Positions 34,876 through 46,029 of a stretch of 64,000 bases of DNA are shown in pieces; positions within the stretch are counted from its first letter, which is position 1; every line of letters starts with the position of its first letter. A model generated the notes under the pieces. It was not told where the DNA came from. It saw nothing but the letters and a program-made list of their open reading frames with translations, and searched no databases. The DNA is taken from NCBI RefSeq assembly GCF_022750545.1, contig NZ_PUIC01000003.1:62001-126000 (forward strand). The letters are read 5' to 3'. A program made the position numbers and the translations under genes. Origin of the DNA: Caulobacter sp. CCUG 60055 (GTDB lineage: Bacteria; Pseudomonadota; Alphaproteobacteria; Caulobacterales; Caulobacteraceae).

Positions 34876-35745
34876 ATGCGCAAACCGTTCCGCCTCAGCC
34901 TCGCCGCGGCCGCCCTGTGGGCGTGGGCCGGCCTCGCCGCCGCCCAGCCGCCGGTGTGGACCATCCACGACAAGGATTCGACCATCGTCCTGTTCGGCTC
35001 GGTGCACGTGCTGCCGCCGGGCGTGGCCTGGGAGCCGCCGGCCCTGCGCGAGGCGGTCGACCGGGCCGACGACCTGTGGTTCGAAATTCCGTTCGACGAC
35101 GCCAGCCAGTCGGCCGTCGGGCGGCTGGCCATGCAGCGGGGCATGCTGTCCGAGGGCCAGACCCTGTCCCAGACCCTGAGCCCGGCCGGCCGCGAACGGC
35201 TGCAGAGGGTGGCCGCCAAGCTGGCCACGTCCATGGCCGGGCTGGAGCGCCTGCAGCCATGGCTGGCCGAGGTGGCGATCTCGGTCGCCGCCTTCCGCCA
35301 GCAGGGCGGGCTCGAGGAGCAGGGCGTCGAGCGGCGGCTGTCGGCCGAGGCCCCGGCCGCGACCACCCGGCGCGCCTTCGAAACCCCGGAGCAGCAGATC
35401 GGCTTCTTCGCCGACGCCTCGCTCCAGGACCAGGCCGCCTCGCTGGAAGAGACCCTGCGCGAGATCGAAGAGGAGCCCGACAGCTATAAGAAGCTGGTCG
35501 ACGCCTGGACGGCGGGCGACATCGCCGCCCTCGACCAGCAGGCCCTGCAGCCGATGCTCAAGTCGTCGCCGCGCCTTTATCAGGTGCTGATCACCCAGAG
35601 GAACGCCGCCTGGGTCAAGACCATCAGGGCGCGCCTGTCCGGCTCGGGCCGGACGGTGATGGTGGTCGGCATCGGCCACCTGATCGGCCCCGGCGGCGTG
35701 CCGGCGCTGCTGCGGGCCGAGGGCGTCGCGGTGGACGGTCCGTGA
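34876..35745 (+). CDS. TraB/GumN family protein, exported
   Basis: A 289-aa protein of the TraB/GumN family. A signal peptide is evident (MRKPFRLSLAAAALWAWAG then LAAAQPP), so it is probably periplasmic. The family's two conserved blocks are VLFGSVHVLPPGVAW near the start of the mature protein and VMVVGIGHLIGPGGVPALL near the C-terminus, with the GxxH elements proposed to bind metal in related peptidase-like folds. Function in this organism is unknown. GGAG lies 6-9 bases before the ATG; mutM ends 22 bases upstream, so the two may be co-transcribed. Confidence 0.85.
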   Translation: MRKPFRLSLAAAALWAWAGLAAAQPPVWTIHDKDSTIVLFGSVHVLPPGVAWEPPALREAVDRADDLWFEIPFDDASQSAVGRLAMQRGMLSEGQTLSQTLSPAGRERLQRVAAKLATSMAGLERLQPWLAEVAISVAAFRQQGGLEEQGVERRLSAEAPAATTRRAFETPEQQIGFFADASLQDQAASLEETLREIEEEPDSYKKLVDAWTAGDIAALDQQALQPMLKSSPRLYQVLITQRNAAWVKTIRARLSGSGRTVMVVGIGHLIGPGGVPALLRAEGVAVDGP

Positions 35746-35766
35746 CCGGGAGGCCGCGGTTGCGCA

Positions 35767-35795
35767 TTGACCTGCCTGCCGCCTTCCCGTATATG
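35767..35795 (+). promoter_or_regulatory. Predicted sigma-70 promoter of rpsT
   Basis: TTGACC (35767-35772), a 17-base spacer and TATATG (35790-35795) make a good housekeeping promoter about 70 bases upstream of the rpsT ATG. It is the only such match in the 119-base gap after the TraB/GumN gene. Confidence 0.5.
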
Positions 35796-35864
35796 CGCGC
35801 ACTCCTGATTTTCCGCGCCGCGCGAGCTGTTCGGCGCTTGCTGTCCGTTTGAGGTCCGAAACCC

Positions 35865-36134
35865 ATGGCCAACAACCCCGGCGCCAAGAAGGCGATCCGT
35901 AAGATCGAGCGCCGCACCGAGGTCAACAAGGCCCGCCGCTCGCGCGTGCGGACCTTCCTGCGCAAGTTCGAAGAGGCCGTCGCCACGGGCGACGCGGGCG
36001 CCGCCAAGACCGCTTTTGTCGAGGCTCAATCGGAGCTGATGCGCGCCGTCTCCAAGGGCGTCGTTCACAAGAACACCGGAGCGCGCAAAGTGTCGCGGCT
36101 CGCGGCTCGACTGAAGAAGTTGGCCGCCGCCTGA
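35865..36134 (+). CDS. rpsT: 30S ribosomal protein S20
   Basis: Primary 16S rRNA-binding ribosomal protein, 89 aa. The sequence [38 protein letters not shown] is typical of S20, followed by [22 protein letters not shown], the conserved C-terminal helix. The antisense frames here are shadows. It has its own promoter and a strong intrinsic terminator, so it is monocistronic. It lies directly upstream of dnaA on the same strand, as in Caulobacter. Confidence 0.98.
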   Translation: MANNPGAKKAIRKIERRTEVNKARRSRVRTFLRKFEEAVATGDAGAAKTAFVEAQSELMRAVSKGVVHKNTGARKVSRLAARLKKLAAA

Positions 36135-36177
36135 GCTCGGCGTTTCGACGCAACTTCTTGATAGTATTGAATAAATT

Positions 36178-36211
36178 AAAGCCGGCCCGACACCCGTCGC
36201 GGCCGGCTTTT
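36178..36211 (+). terminator. Intrinsic terminator of rpsT
   Basis: AAAGCCGGCC (36178-36187) and GGCCGGCTTTT (36201-36211) form a perfect 10-bp stem with a 13-base loop and a short T run, 44 bases after the rpsT stop. It isolates rpsT from dnaA. Confidence 0.85.
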
Positions 36212-36341
36212 GTCTAGGCTTATTTGCTGTAACGATGGTCGCCTATTCAGTGAACGGAACCATCTCAACGGTATTTCCCTGAGCTTAGAGGGGCTTCCGG
36301 GAGTCAACAGAAATATCCGCAGACGGCGCGAAGAATCCCCG

Positions 36342-36369
36342 TTGACCCTCGGGGGCCGCTAGCTAGTCT
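36342..36369 (+). promoter_or_regulatory. Predicted dnaA promoter with adjacent GANTC methylation sites
   Basis: TTGACC (36342-36347), 14 bases, then GCTAGTCT (36362-36369) fits the Caulobacter sigma-70 pattern TTGACG-N10-14-GCTANAWC. GAATC (36333-36337) lies 4 bases upstream and GAGTC (36301-36305) further up; both are GANTC sites for the cell-cycle methylase CcrM, known to modulate dnaA transcription in C. crescentus. Initiation here would leave a leader of about 165 bases before the dnaA ATG. No consensus DnaA box or CtrA box is visible in the 406-base rpsT-dnaA gap. Confidence 0.5.
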
Positions 36370-36540
36370 GAAGGTCTAACGGTCTTCCATCTTATTACGG
36401 ATGAAAAAGGGCTCGGCGACTATGTGCGTCGCCGGCGCAGACCCTTGCGTTCCGAAAAATGGGGGAAGACTTGGCGTCGGCGACCGCACCGGGGGGAGCG
36501 ATCGGCCACGCTGGTGCAGGTTCGGCTGGGATTGGGGCAG

Positions 36541-37989
36541 ATGACGAAAACGGCCATGGCTGGGGTGGATCGAATCCAGGCGGGAGCGGTGTGGGTGAAA
36601 GCCTGTTCGGCGCTCAAATCCGAGCTGGGCGACGCCGCTTTCGGTTCATGGCTGGCCCAGGCGTCGCTGCGCGAAGGCCATGGCGGCGCCCTGGTTCTCG
36701 TCACCCCCACCGGCATCGCGCGCGACTGGATTCGCCGCAACGCGTGGCGCCGCATTTCCGAGCTGTGGGCCCAGAACGACCCCGAAGGCCGCCGCCTCGA
36801 CCTGAAGTCGCGGGTGGAGTTCGAGGCCGAGGGCGGTCCCGCCGCCTCGGCCGAGCCGCTGGCCCTGGAGATCGAGATCGCCGAGCCCGTTTCGTCCGAC
36901 GTGCCCGACGTGGCGCCCGTCGGCGGCGCGGGCGCCCGCCCGGCCCGCATGGCCGGCCTGCAGGAACGCTTCACCTTCGACAGCTTCGTGCCGGGCCCGG
37001 CCAACGAGTTCGCCTACGCCGTCGCCCGGCGGGTGGCGTCCTGGGCCGACGGCCATTTCAACCCCGTGCTGTTCCACGGCCCCTACGGCTTCGGCAAGAC
37101 CCACCTGCTCAACGCCCTGGCCTGGGAGGCCATGCGCGTCGCCCCGCACAAGAAGGTCATCTACCTGACCGCCGAGCGGTTCCTGTCGACCTTCGTGCGC
37201 GCCCTGATGGACCGCCAGACGGCGGCCTTCAAGGAAGAGCTGCGCGCCGCCGACCTCCTGCTGATCGACGACGTGCACTTCATCGCCGGCAAGCAGTCGA
37301 CCCAGGAAGAGCTGTTCCACACCCTGACCGCCCTGGTCGAGGACGGCCGCCGGGTGGTGTTCTCCGCCGACCGCGCGCCCTCGGCCATGGTCGAGATGGA
37401 CGCGCGCCTGCGCTCGCACCTGCAGGCGGGCCTGGTCTGCGGCATCGAGCCGGCCGACCGCAGCCTGCGCATGGGCATCCTGGAGATGAAGCTCGACGTC
37501 CTGGGCCGCCAGCAGGGCCTGCGCGCAGCCACCGCCCGGCCCGAGGTCCTGCAGTTTCTCGCCGACCGCTTCACCGACAGCGTGCGCGAGCTCGAAGGCG
37601 CCCTGAACACCCTGGTCGCCCGCCTGGGCGAAGGCGTCTCGACCCTGGGCCTCGACGAGGCCCAGGCCATCCTGCGCCCGCACCTGCGCGGCGGGGAGAA
37701 GCGCATCACCATCGACGACATCCAGAAAGCCGCCGCCGAGCATTTCGGCCTCAAGCAGGCCGACCTGATCTCCGAGCGCCGCAACCGCTCGATCGCCCGC
37801 CCCCGCCAGGCGGCGATGTGGCTGGCCAAGCAGCTGACCACCCGGTCGCTGCCCGACATCGGCCGCCGCTTCGGCGGGCGCGACCACACCACCGTCCTGC
37901 ACGCCGTGCGTCGCATCGAGGCGCTCAAGGGCGAGGACGCGCAGATGGCGCGCGATCTCGAGGCGCTGACCCGCAAGCTGCGCGGCTGA
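36541..37989 (+). CDS. dnaA: Chromosomal replication initiator DnaA
   Basis: AAA+ initiator that binds DnaA boxes and opens the origin. The 482-aa product has domain I (about residues 10-75, WVKACSALKSELGDAAFGSWLAQ), a variable linker (about 95-140), domain III with Walker A GPYGFGKTHLLNAL, Walker B LLLIDDVHFIAGK and sensor II region, and domain IV with the DnaA-box-binding signature GGRDHTTVLHAVRRIE. The P-loop GPYGFGKT, rather than GGVGLGKT, is the form I recall from Caulobacter. The ATG at 36541 gives the usual domain I start; the frame is open 39 codons upstream. Confidence 0.97.
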   Translation: MTKTAMAGVDRIQAGAVWVKACSALKSELGDAAFGSWLAQASLREGHGGALVLVTPTGIARDWIRRNAWRRISELWAQNDPEGRRLDLKSRVEFEAEGGPAASAEPLALEIEIAEPVSSDVPDVAPVGGAGARPARMAGLQERFTFDSFVPGPANEFAYAVARRVASWADGHFNPVLFHGPYGFGKTHLLNALAWEAMRVAPHKKVIYLTAERFLSTFVRALMDRQTAAFKEELRAADLLLIDDVHFIAGKQSTQEELFHTLTALVEDGRRVVFSADRAPSAMVEMDARLRSHLQAGLVCGIEPADRSLRMGILEMKLDVLGRQQGLRAATARPEVLQFLADRFTDSVRELEGALNTLVARLGEGVSTLGLDEAQAILRPHLRGGEKRITIDDIQKAAAEHFGLKQADLISERRNRSIARPRQAAMWLAKQLTTRSLPDIGRRFGGRDHTTVLHAVRRIEALKGEDAQMARDLEALTRKLRG

Positions 37990-38003
37990 TCCGCCGCGCC
38001 GAC

Positions 38004-38060
38004 GCGAAAAAGCCCACGGTAAAACCACCCGCGGCCCCTTCCCCGCCTGCGCTTTTTCGC
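38004..38060. repeat. 10-bp inverted repeat in the dnaA-dnaN gap
   Basis: GCGAAAAAGC (38004-38013) and GCTTTTTCGC (38051-38060) are perfect inverted copies 37 bases apart, just after the dnaA stop. An RNA stem could form but is AU-rich with a long loop, so it is a poor intrinsic terminator. A protein-binding pair is equally possible. Confidence 0.4.
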
Positions 38061-38132
38061 TAATCTCCGAGGTCCTCTTCACGGTCGCGCCGGGGGATGG
38101 TCTTTGCCGCGCGGCCTTCCAGGACCGGACGA

Positions 38133-39251
38133 ATGAAGCTTACTATCGAGCGTCAGGCTCTCATCAAGGCGCTGGGCCACGTTCAGAGCGTCGTCGAGCG
38201 GCGCAACACCATTCCCATCCTGTCCAACGTGCTGCTGTCGGCCGACAAGGACGGCCTGGCCCTGTCGGCCACCGACCTCGACATGGAGATCGTCGACGAG
38301 ACGCCGGCGCGCATCGACACCGCCGGACAGATCACCGCCCCGGCCCACACCCTCTACGAGATCGTCCGCAAACTGCCCGACGGCGCCGAGGTCGAGCTGC
38401 GCTTCACCAGCGAGGACCCGCGCCTGTCGATCCAGGCCGGCCGCTCGCGCTTCAACCTGCCGGTGCTGCCGGCCGGCGACTTCCCGGTGATGTCGTCCGA
38501 GGGCCTGTCCAGCCGCATCAGCGTCGACACCAACGACCTGATCCGCCTGATCGACAAGACCCGTTTCGCCATCTCGACGGAAGAGACCCGCTACTATCTG
38601 AACGGCCTCTACCTGCACGTGGTGGTCGAGGGCGACCAGGCCAAGCTGCGCGCCGTCGCCACCGACGGCCACCGCCTGGCCCTGGCCGAGATGCCGGCGC
38701 CGGACGGCGCCGCTGGCGCCCCCGGCGTCATCGTGCCGCGCAAGACCGTGCAGGAGGTCCGCCGCCTGCTCGACGACGCCGGCGAGAGCGTCGAGCTGCA
38801 GGTCAGCCCGCAGAAGGTCCGTTTCGAGGCCGGCCGCGCCGCCCTGACCTCGAAAGTCATCGACGGCTCGTTCCCCGACTACGGCCGGGTGATCCCGCGC
38901 GACAACAACCGCGTGCTGATGGTCGACAACGCCCTGTTCGCCGCCGCCGTCGACCGCGTGGCGACGATCTCGGCCGAGAAGTCGCGCTCGGTGAAGATGG
39001 CCGTCGAGCCGGGCAAGATCGTCCTGACCGTGCGCAACATGGAGGCCGGCCAGGCCGTCGAGGAGTTGGAAGTCGACTACGACGGCGAAGGCTTCGAGAT
39101 CGGCTTCAACGCCCGCTACCTGCTGGACGTCACCGGCCAGATCCAGGGCGAACAGGCCGAATTCCGCTTCGCCGACCCGGCCAGCCCGACCCTGGTGCTC
39201 GATCCCAGCGATCCGGGCGTCCAGTACGTGCTGATGCCGCTGCGGGTCTGA
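38133..39251 (+). CDS. dnaN: DNA polymerase III sliding clamp (beta subunit)
   Basis: Ring-shaped processivity clamp, 372 aa, three repeated clamp domains. Signatures are MKLTIERQALIKALGHVQSVVERRNTIPILSNVLL at the start, LVRK-type FYLNGL region (RYYLNGLYLHVV), LRAVATDGHRLALAE, and the C-terminal DPGVQYVLMPLRV, whose last residues line the peptide-binding pocket. Homology starts at the ATG at 38133. It follows dnaA after 143 bases. As I recall, dnaA and dnaN lie far apart in C. crescentus; here they are adjacent. Confidence 0.98.
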   Translation: MKLTIERQALIKALGHVQSVVERRNTIPILSNVLLSADKDGLALSATDLDMEIVDETPARIDTAGQITAPAHTLYEIVRKLPDGAEVELRFTSEDPRLSIQAGRSRFNLPVLPAGDFPVMSSEGLSSRISVDTNDLIRLIDKTRFAISTEETRYYLNGLYLHVVVEGDQAKLRAVATDGHRLALAEMPAPDGAAGAPGVIVPRKTVQEVRRLLDDAGESVELQVSPQKVRFEAGRAALTSKVIDGSFPDYGRVIPRDNNRVLMVDNALFAAAVDRVATISAEKSRSVKMAVEPGKIVLTVRNMEAGQAVEELEVDYDGEGFEIGFNARYLLDVTGQIQGEQAEFRFADPASPTLVLDPSDPGVQYVLMPLRV

Positions 39252-39309
39252 TCTCCGCCTTCGCGGTCTCCCTCGGGATCGGCAATCCGCCGCCAGGCGC
39301 TTATATGAG

Positions 39310-39345
39310 AAACAGGCCCTGCCCGCCGGACAGGGCTTGTTTCCG
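39310..39345 (+). terminator. Intrinsic terminator of dnaN
   Basis: AAACAGGCCCTG (39310-39321) pairs with CAGGGCTTGTTT (39331-39342), a 12-bp stem with a single G-U pair and a 9-base loop, ending in a T-containing tail. It stands 59 bases after the dnaN stop and 25 bases before the SDR start. Confidence 0.75.
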
Positions 39346-39369
39346 TTTAACGCAACACGAGGATTGACC

Positions 39370-40119
39370 ATGGGCGACCGCTTGGATGGACGCATCGCGC
39401 TGGTCACCGGCGCGTCTTCGGGATTTGGCGAGGCCATGGCCGCGGCCCTGGCGCAGGCGGGCGCCAAGGTCGCCCTGGCCGCGCGGCGCAAGGACCGGCT
39501 GGAGGCCCTGGCCGAGCGCATCCGCAACGACGGCGGCGACGCCCACGTCATCGTGGCCGACTTCAGCCGGGAGGCGCAGGCCCAGGCCGCCGTGCATGAG
39601 GCCGAGCGCCATTTCGGCCGGCTGGACATCCTGATCAACAACGCCGGTGTCATGTACCTGGAGCCGGTGGTCACCGCCGACCTCGGCCGCTGGCGCAGCA
39701 TGATCGAACTGAACCTCCTGGGCCTGATCGCCGCCAGCCAGGCGGCCCTGCCGGGCATGAAGGCGCGCCGGGACGGCCATGTCGTCAACATCTCGTCGGT
39801 GGCCGGCCACGTCGCCAACCCGCTGTCGGCCGCCTACGCCGCGACCAAGTTCGGCGTGGCCGGATTCTCGGAATCCCTGCGGCGCGAGGTCTGTCAGGAC
39901 AACATCCGCGTCACGGTCATCTCGCCCGGCATGGCCGCCACCGAGCTGCGCGACCACATCGGCGACCCGGCGACCCGGGCGGCGGTCAACGCCCGCGCCG
40001 AGGCGATGCGCCAGCTGCAGGCGCAGGACATCGCCGACGCCGTGCTGTTCGCGGTGACGCGTCCGCCGCACGTCGGCATCAACGAGATCCTGATGCGGCC
40101 CACCGACCAGGAGCGCTAG
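39370..40119 (+). CDS. Short-chain dehydrogenase/reductase (SDR)
   Basis: A 249-aa classical SDR. The nucleotide-binding motif is TGASSGFGEAMA, NNAG is in ILINNAGVMYLEP, the catalytic Ser is in VVNISSVAGHVANP and Tyr/Lys in YAATKFGVAGFSESL. The C-terminus (FAVTRPPHVGINEILMRPTDQ) is typical of the NADP-dependent YdfG-like subgroup that reduces 3-hydroxy acids and related compounds; the substrate cannot be assigned. Homology begins at the ATG at 39370. It converges with the EamA gene, overlapping its stop by 4 bases. Confidence 0.9.
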   Translation: MGDRLDGRIALVTGASSGFGEAMAAALAQAGAKVALAARRKDRLEALAERIRNDGGDAHVIVADFSREAQAQAAVHEAERHFGRLDILINNAGVMYLEPVVTADLGRWRSMIELNLLGLIAASQAALPGMKARRDGHVVNISSVAGHVANPLSAAYAATKFGVAGFSESLRREVCQDNIRVTVISPGMAATELRDHIGDPATRAAVNARAEAMRQLQAQDIADAVLFAVTRPPHVGINEILMRPTDQER

Positions 40120-41042
40120 GTCTGCGGCCCGGCGCGGCGCGGCCCGATCCCGATCAGCGCCGGCCCGCGCTCGGCCCACAGCGCCGCGCCGACCAGCACC
40201 GCCGCGCCCGCCCACTGGATCGGCGCGAGGTGTTCATGCACGCCCGGCGCCCATCCCGACACCGCCAGCAGGGTGGCGAACACCGGCTCCAGCGAGAACA
40301 GCACGGCCGCCTCGGTGGCCCCCAGCCGGGCCTGCATCGTGCACTGTATCGCGAAGGCCAGGGCGGTGGCCGCCAGGCCGAGGAAGCCCAGAGCCGCCCA
40401 GACGCCGGCGGGCGCATGGACCGGCGGCCGCAGCGGCTGGCCCGTCGCGACGAGGGCCGCCATGGCCGCGACCGCGACCACGGCGATCTGGACGAAGGCC
40501 AGCGCCAGGGGCGGCGTCGCCCGGGCGAAGCGGGCGATCAGCACGATCTGCACGGCGAACACCATGGCCGCGACCAGGTTCTCGCCATCCCCGCGCGTCC
40601 AGCCGCCAAGCGGCGCGCCGGGCTGGCGCACCAGCAACAGCAGACCCACGACCGCCAGCAGCGCCCCGGCCACGTGGCGCCCCCGCGCCGGCTGGCCCAG
40701 CATCGCCGACAGCAACGGCGTGAACAGCACGAACAGGCCGGTGATGAACGCGGCCTTGGAGCTGGTGGTGAAGCGGATCCCGTCGGTCTGGAACCAGTAG
40801 CCGACCGCCAGGACCAGGCCGATCACGCCGCCCTGGACCAGGGCGCGCAGATCGAGGCGGGTGCGGGTCAGGACCAGCACGACCGCCAGCCCGGCGGCGC
40901 CGACCGCGAAGCGCGCGGCGATCAGCGCCAGGGGCTGCACGCCCGCCTCCAGGAGATAGCGCAGGACCGGAAAGCTCGCGCCCCAGATCAGGCTGGCCAA
41001 CAGGATCGACGCCGAGGCGACCCAGTGCGGATTCTTGGACAT
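40116..41042 (-). CDS. EamA/DMT-family permease
   Basis: A 308-aa integral membrane protein with two EamA repeats and about ten transmembrane segments. The first repeat starts ASILLASLIWGASFPVLRYLLEAGVQPLALIAARFA, the classical EamA opening, and the second includes [42 protein letters not shown]. Such proteins export amino acids, nucleotides or other metabolites; no substrate can be given. Convergent with the SDR gene; its start faces the GIY-YIG unit. Confidence 0.88.
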   Translation of the reverse strand: MSKNPHWVASASILLASLIWGASFPVLRYLLEAGVQPLALIAARFAVGAAGLAVVLVLTRTRLDLRALVQGGVIGLVLAVGYWFQTDGIRFTTSSKAAFITGLFVLFTPLLSAMLGQPARGRHVAGALLAVVGLLLLVRQPGAPLGGWTRGDGENLVAAMVFAVQIVLIARFARATPPLALAFVQIAVVAVAAMAALVATGQPLRPPVHAPAGVWAALGFLGLAATALAFAIQCTMQARLGATEAAVLFSLEPVFATLLAVSGWAPGVHEHLAPIQWAGAAVLVGAALWAERGPALIGIGPRRAGPQT

Positions 41043-41080
41043 AAGCTGCTATAGCCGGGGTTGGTTGGTCGCCACAAACC

Positions 41081-41117
41081 CCGCTCCTCCCCGCGAAAGC
41101 GGGGATCCAGGCTTTTT
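41081..41117 (+). repeat. Left arm of inverted repeat flanking the GIY-YIG gene
   Basis: Contains the hairpin CCCCGC-GAAA-GCGGGG (41089-41104) and runs from CCGCTCC to GGCTTTTT. Its reverse complement matches 41408-41445 almost base for base (a handful of differences in 37-38 positions), so the pair forms long inverted repeats around one gene. The core palindrome resembles the intergenic palindromic units common in Caulobacter-type genomes. Confidence 0.75.
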
Positions 41118-41120
41118 CCC

Positions 41121-41408
41121 ATGGCCTTCTATGTCTACATGCTCGCGAGCGATCGGAACGGGACCCTCTATATCGGATCGACCGAAGCCCTGATCACACG
41201 CACCTCGCAACACAAGCAGAAGCTGCGCCCGGGATTTACGGCGCGATATGGCGTGGATCGTCTGGTTTGGTATGAGGTCCACGACAGCCGCGACGGCGCG
41301 TTTCACCGCGAACGCCAGATGAAAAAATGGAATCGGGCGTGGAAAATCGAACTGATCGAGCGATTCAATCCGGGGTGGCGCGACCTGTTCCAGGACCTGC
41401 AGCTTTGA
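41121..41408 (+). CDS. GIY-YIG nuclease-domain protein
   Basis: A 95-aa single-domain GIY-YIG nuclease of the short YhbQ/UPF0213-like class. The GIY and YIG elements are in YVYMLASDRNGTLYIGSTEAL, with the conserved Arg region ITRTSQHKQK, a Tyr/His stretch VDRLVWYEVHDS and the metal-binding Glu in AFHRERQMKKWNRAWKIELIE. The ATG at 41121 starts the domain immediately; a longer frame upstream runs through the repeat arm and is not coding. The gene is lower in GC than its neighbours and is enclosed by near-perfect inverted repeats, as if the unit were mobile. Confidence 0.88.
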   Translation: MAFYVYMLASDRNGTLYIGSTEALITRTSQHKQKLRPGFTARYGVDRLVWYEVHDSRDGAFHRERQMKKWNRAWKIELIERFNPGWRDLFQDLQL

Positions 41409-41445
41409 AAAACGCCTGGCTCCCCGCTTTCGCGGGGATGAGCGG
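41408..41445 (+). repeat. Right arm of inverted repeat flanking the GIY-YIG gene
   Basis: Begins at the last base of the GIY-YIG stop codon and runs from AAAAACGCCTGG through TCCCCGCTTTCGCGGGGA (41421-41438) to AGCGG. It is the reverse complement of 41081-41117 with few differences. recF starts 10 bases beyond it. Confidence 0.75.
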
Positions 41446-41455
41446 CGGTCTGTAG

Positions 41456-45036
<3,581 letters not shown>

Positions 45037-45064
45037 GACGGGCCCCGGCAGGCCCCGGCAGACC

Positions 45065-45475
45065 TTAGTCCAGCCGGGCCAGCACCTGCTCCAGCTCGGC
45101 CAGCAGTCGGGGCCAGCCGGCCTGCGCCCCGACATAGGCTTGGCGTTGCTCCGGCCGGAAGCCCGATTGCTCCATGCGCAGGCGCGCGCCCGTGCTGGTC
45201 GGCGTCAGCGTCCAGGTGACGACGCTTTCCAGGCCGAGCCCGTTCCAGGTGTAGGACAGCGTCCGGTGCGGCTCGATCTCCAGAACCTCGCAGGCGAGGG
45301 AGCCCCACTCCGCGCGCAGCTCGAAACGCCCGCCGAGGACAGGCTGGAAGTCGTTCTTCATCAGCCATTCCTCGATCAGGTGCGGCTGGGTGAGCGCGCG
45401 CCAGATCCTTTCGGGAGGATAGGCGATCTCCCTCTCGACGACCACGGACAGCGTTTCGACCGATGCTTGGCTCAT
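45065..45475 (-). CDS. SRPBCC/AHSA1 domain protein
   Basis: A 136-aa START/Bet v1-like (SRPBCC) protein of the Aha1-like AHSA1 group. The opening VVVEREIAYPPERIWRALTQPHLIEEWLMKNDFQPVLGGRFEL and the middle CEVLEIEPHRTLSYTWNG are characteristic; the C-terminal helix (WPRLLAELEQVL) closes the cavity. These genes are often next to an ArsR-family repressor, but none is adjacent here. An interrupted inverted repeat lies immediately upstream (45476-45535). Confidence 0.85.
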   Translation of the reverse strand: MSQASVETLSVVVEREIAYPPERIWRALTQPHLIEEWLMKNDFQPVLGGRFELRAEWGSLACEVLEIEPHRTLSYTWNGLGLESVVTWTLTPTSTGARLRMEQSGFRPEQRQAYVGAQAGWPRLLAELEQVLARLD

Positions 45476-45535
45476 TGACCCATAACCTCCCAGCTATTGA
45501 TCAAACATATATCCAGCGAGTTATGGATGGGTCAA
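45476..45535. promoter_or_regulatory. Interrupted inverted repeat upstream of the SRPBCC gene
   Basis: TTGACCCATAAC (45476-45487) is matched in inverted orientation by GTTATGG (45520-45526) plus GGGTCAA (45529-45535), with a 2-base insertion in the right arm. The AT-rich stretch between the arms includes ATTGATCAAACATATAT, the only strongly AT-rich sequence nearby and probably the promoter. The repeat touches the start codon of the SRPBCC gene and may be an operator. Confidence 0.35.
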
Positions 45536-45557
45536 TTGGAATCGCGGGCGCGGCGGT

Positions 45558-45953
45558 TCAGTCGGGGCGACGCGGCCCGGGAAGGTCGGCGCGGGCGTGC
45601 GGATCAACCACGCTCATATTCGCCCCCTCGGTGGGCCGGCGCGGGACCGAGGCCGGATCGAACCCGTCGAGGCAGAAGGCGTTGACGCCGAAGTGGTCGG
45701 GGGCGGAACGCTTGCGATGGAACACGTAGATCCCGCAGACCCGGCAGAAGTAGTGCATCGCCCGGCGGGTGTTCCACTGATAGAGCGACAACGCCTCCTG
45801 TCCGGCCAGCACGGCCAGGGCGCCTTCGGGAACCTTGGCCATGACGGCGTTGCGCTTGACGCAGAGCGAGCAGTCGCAGGTGGTCAGCTCGTCGATGTCC
45901 CAATCGACCTGGAACCGCACCGCGCCGCAGTGACAGGAGCCGGGATGCGCCAT
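45558..45953 (-). CDS. GFA (glutathione-dependent formaldehyde-activating-like) family protein
   Basis: A 131-aa zinc-binding protein of the GFA/CENP-V fold. The Cys ligands are visible in GSCHCGAVRF, TTCDCSLCVKRN and YFCRVCGIYVFHRKRS, the usual GFA order. Despite the family name, most members are not proven to act on formaldehyde. No membrane segment. It lies between the SRPBCC gene and recQ on the same strand; the 76-base gap to recQ does not show a terminator. Confidence 0.88.
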   Translation of the reverse strand: MAHPGSCHCGAVRFQVDWDIDELTTCDCSLCVKRNAVMAKVPEGALAVLAGQEALSLYQWNTRRAMHYFCRVCGIYVFHRKRSAPDHFGVNAFCLDGFDPASVPRRPTEGANMSVVDPHARADLPGPRRPD

Positions 45954-46029
45954 CGGAACTGCGCCCTTCCTTCCGTGTGGAAGACGCAGGCGCCTTCCGG
46001 TTCGCCCCGCTTGGCCGCAAGGCCGCGGA

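Noticed and set aside
45463-45729. Open frame of 88 codons on the plus strand opposite the GFA and SRPBCC promoters
   Set aside because: It runs through the promoter and the antisense of GFA; no ribosome-binding site and no recognisable protein.
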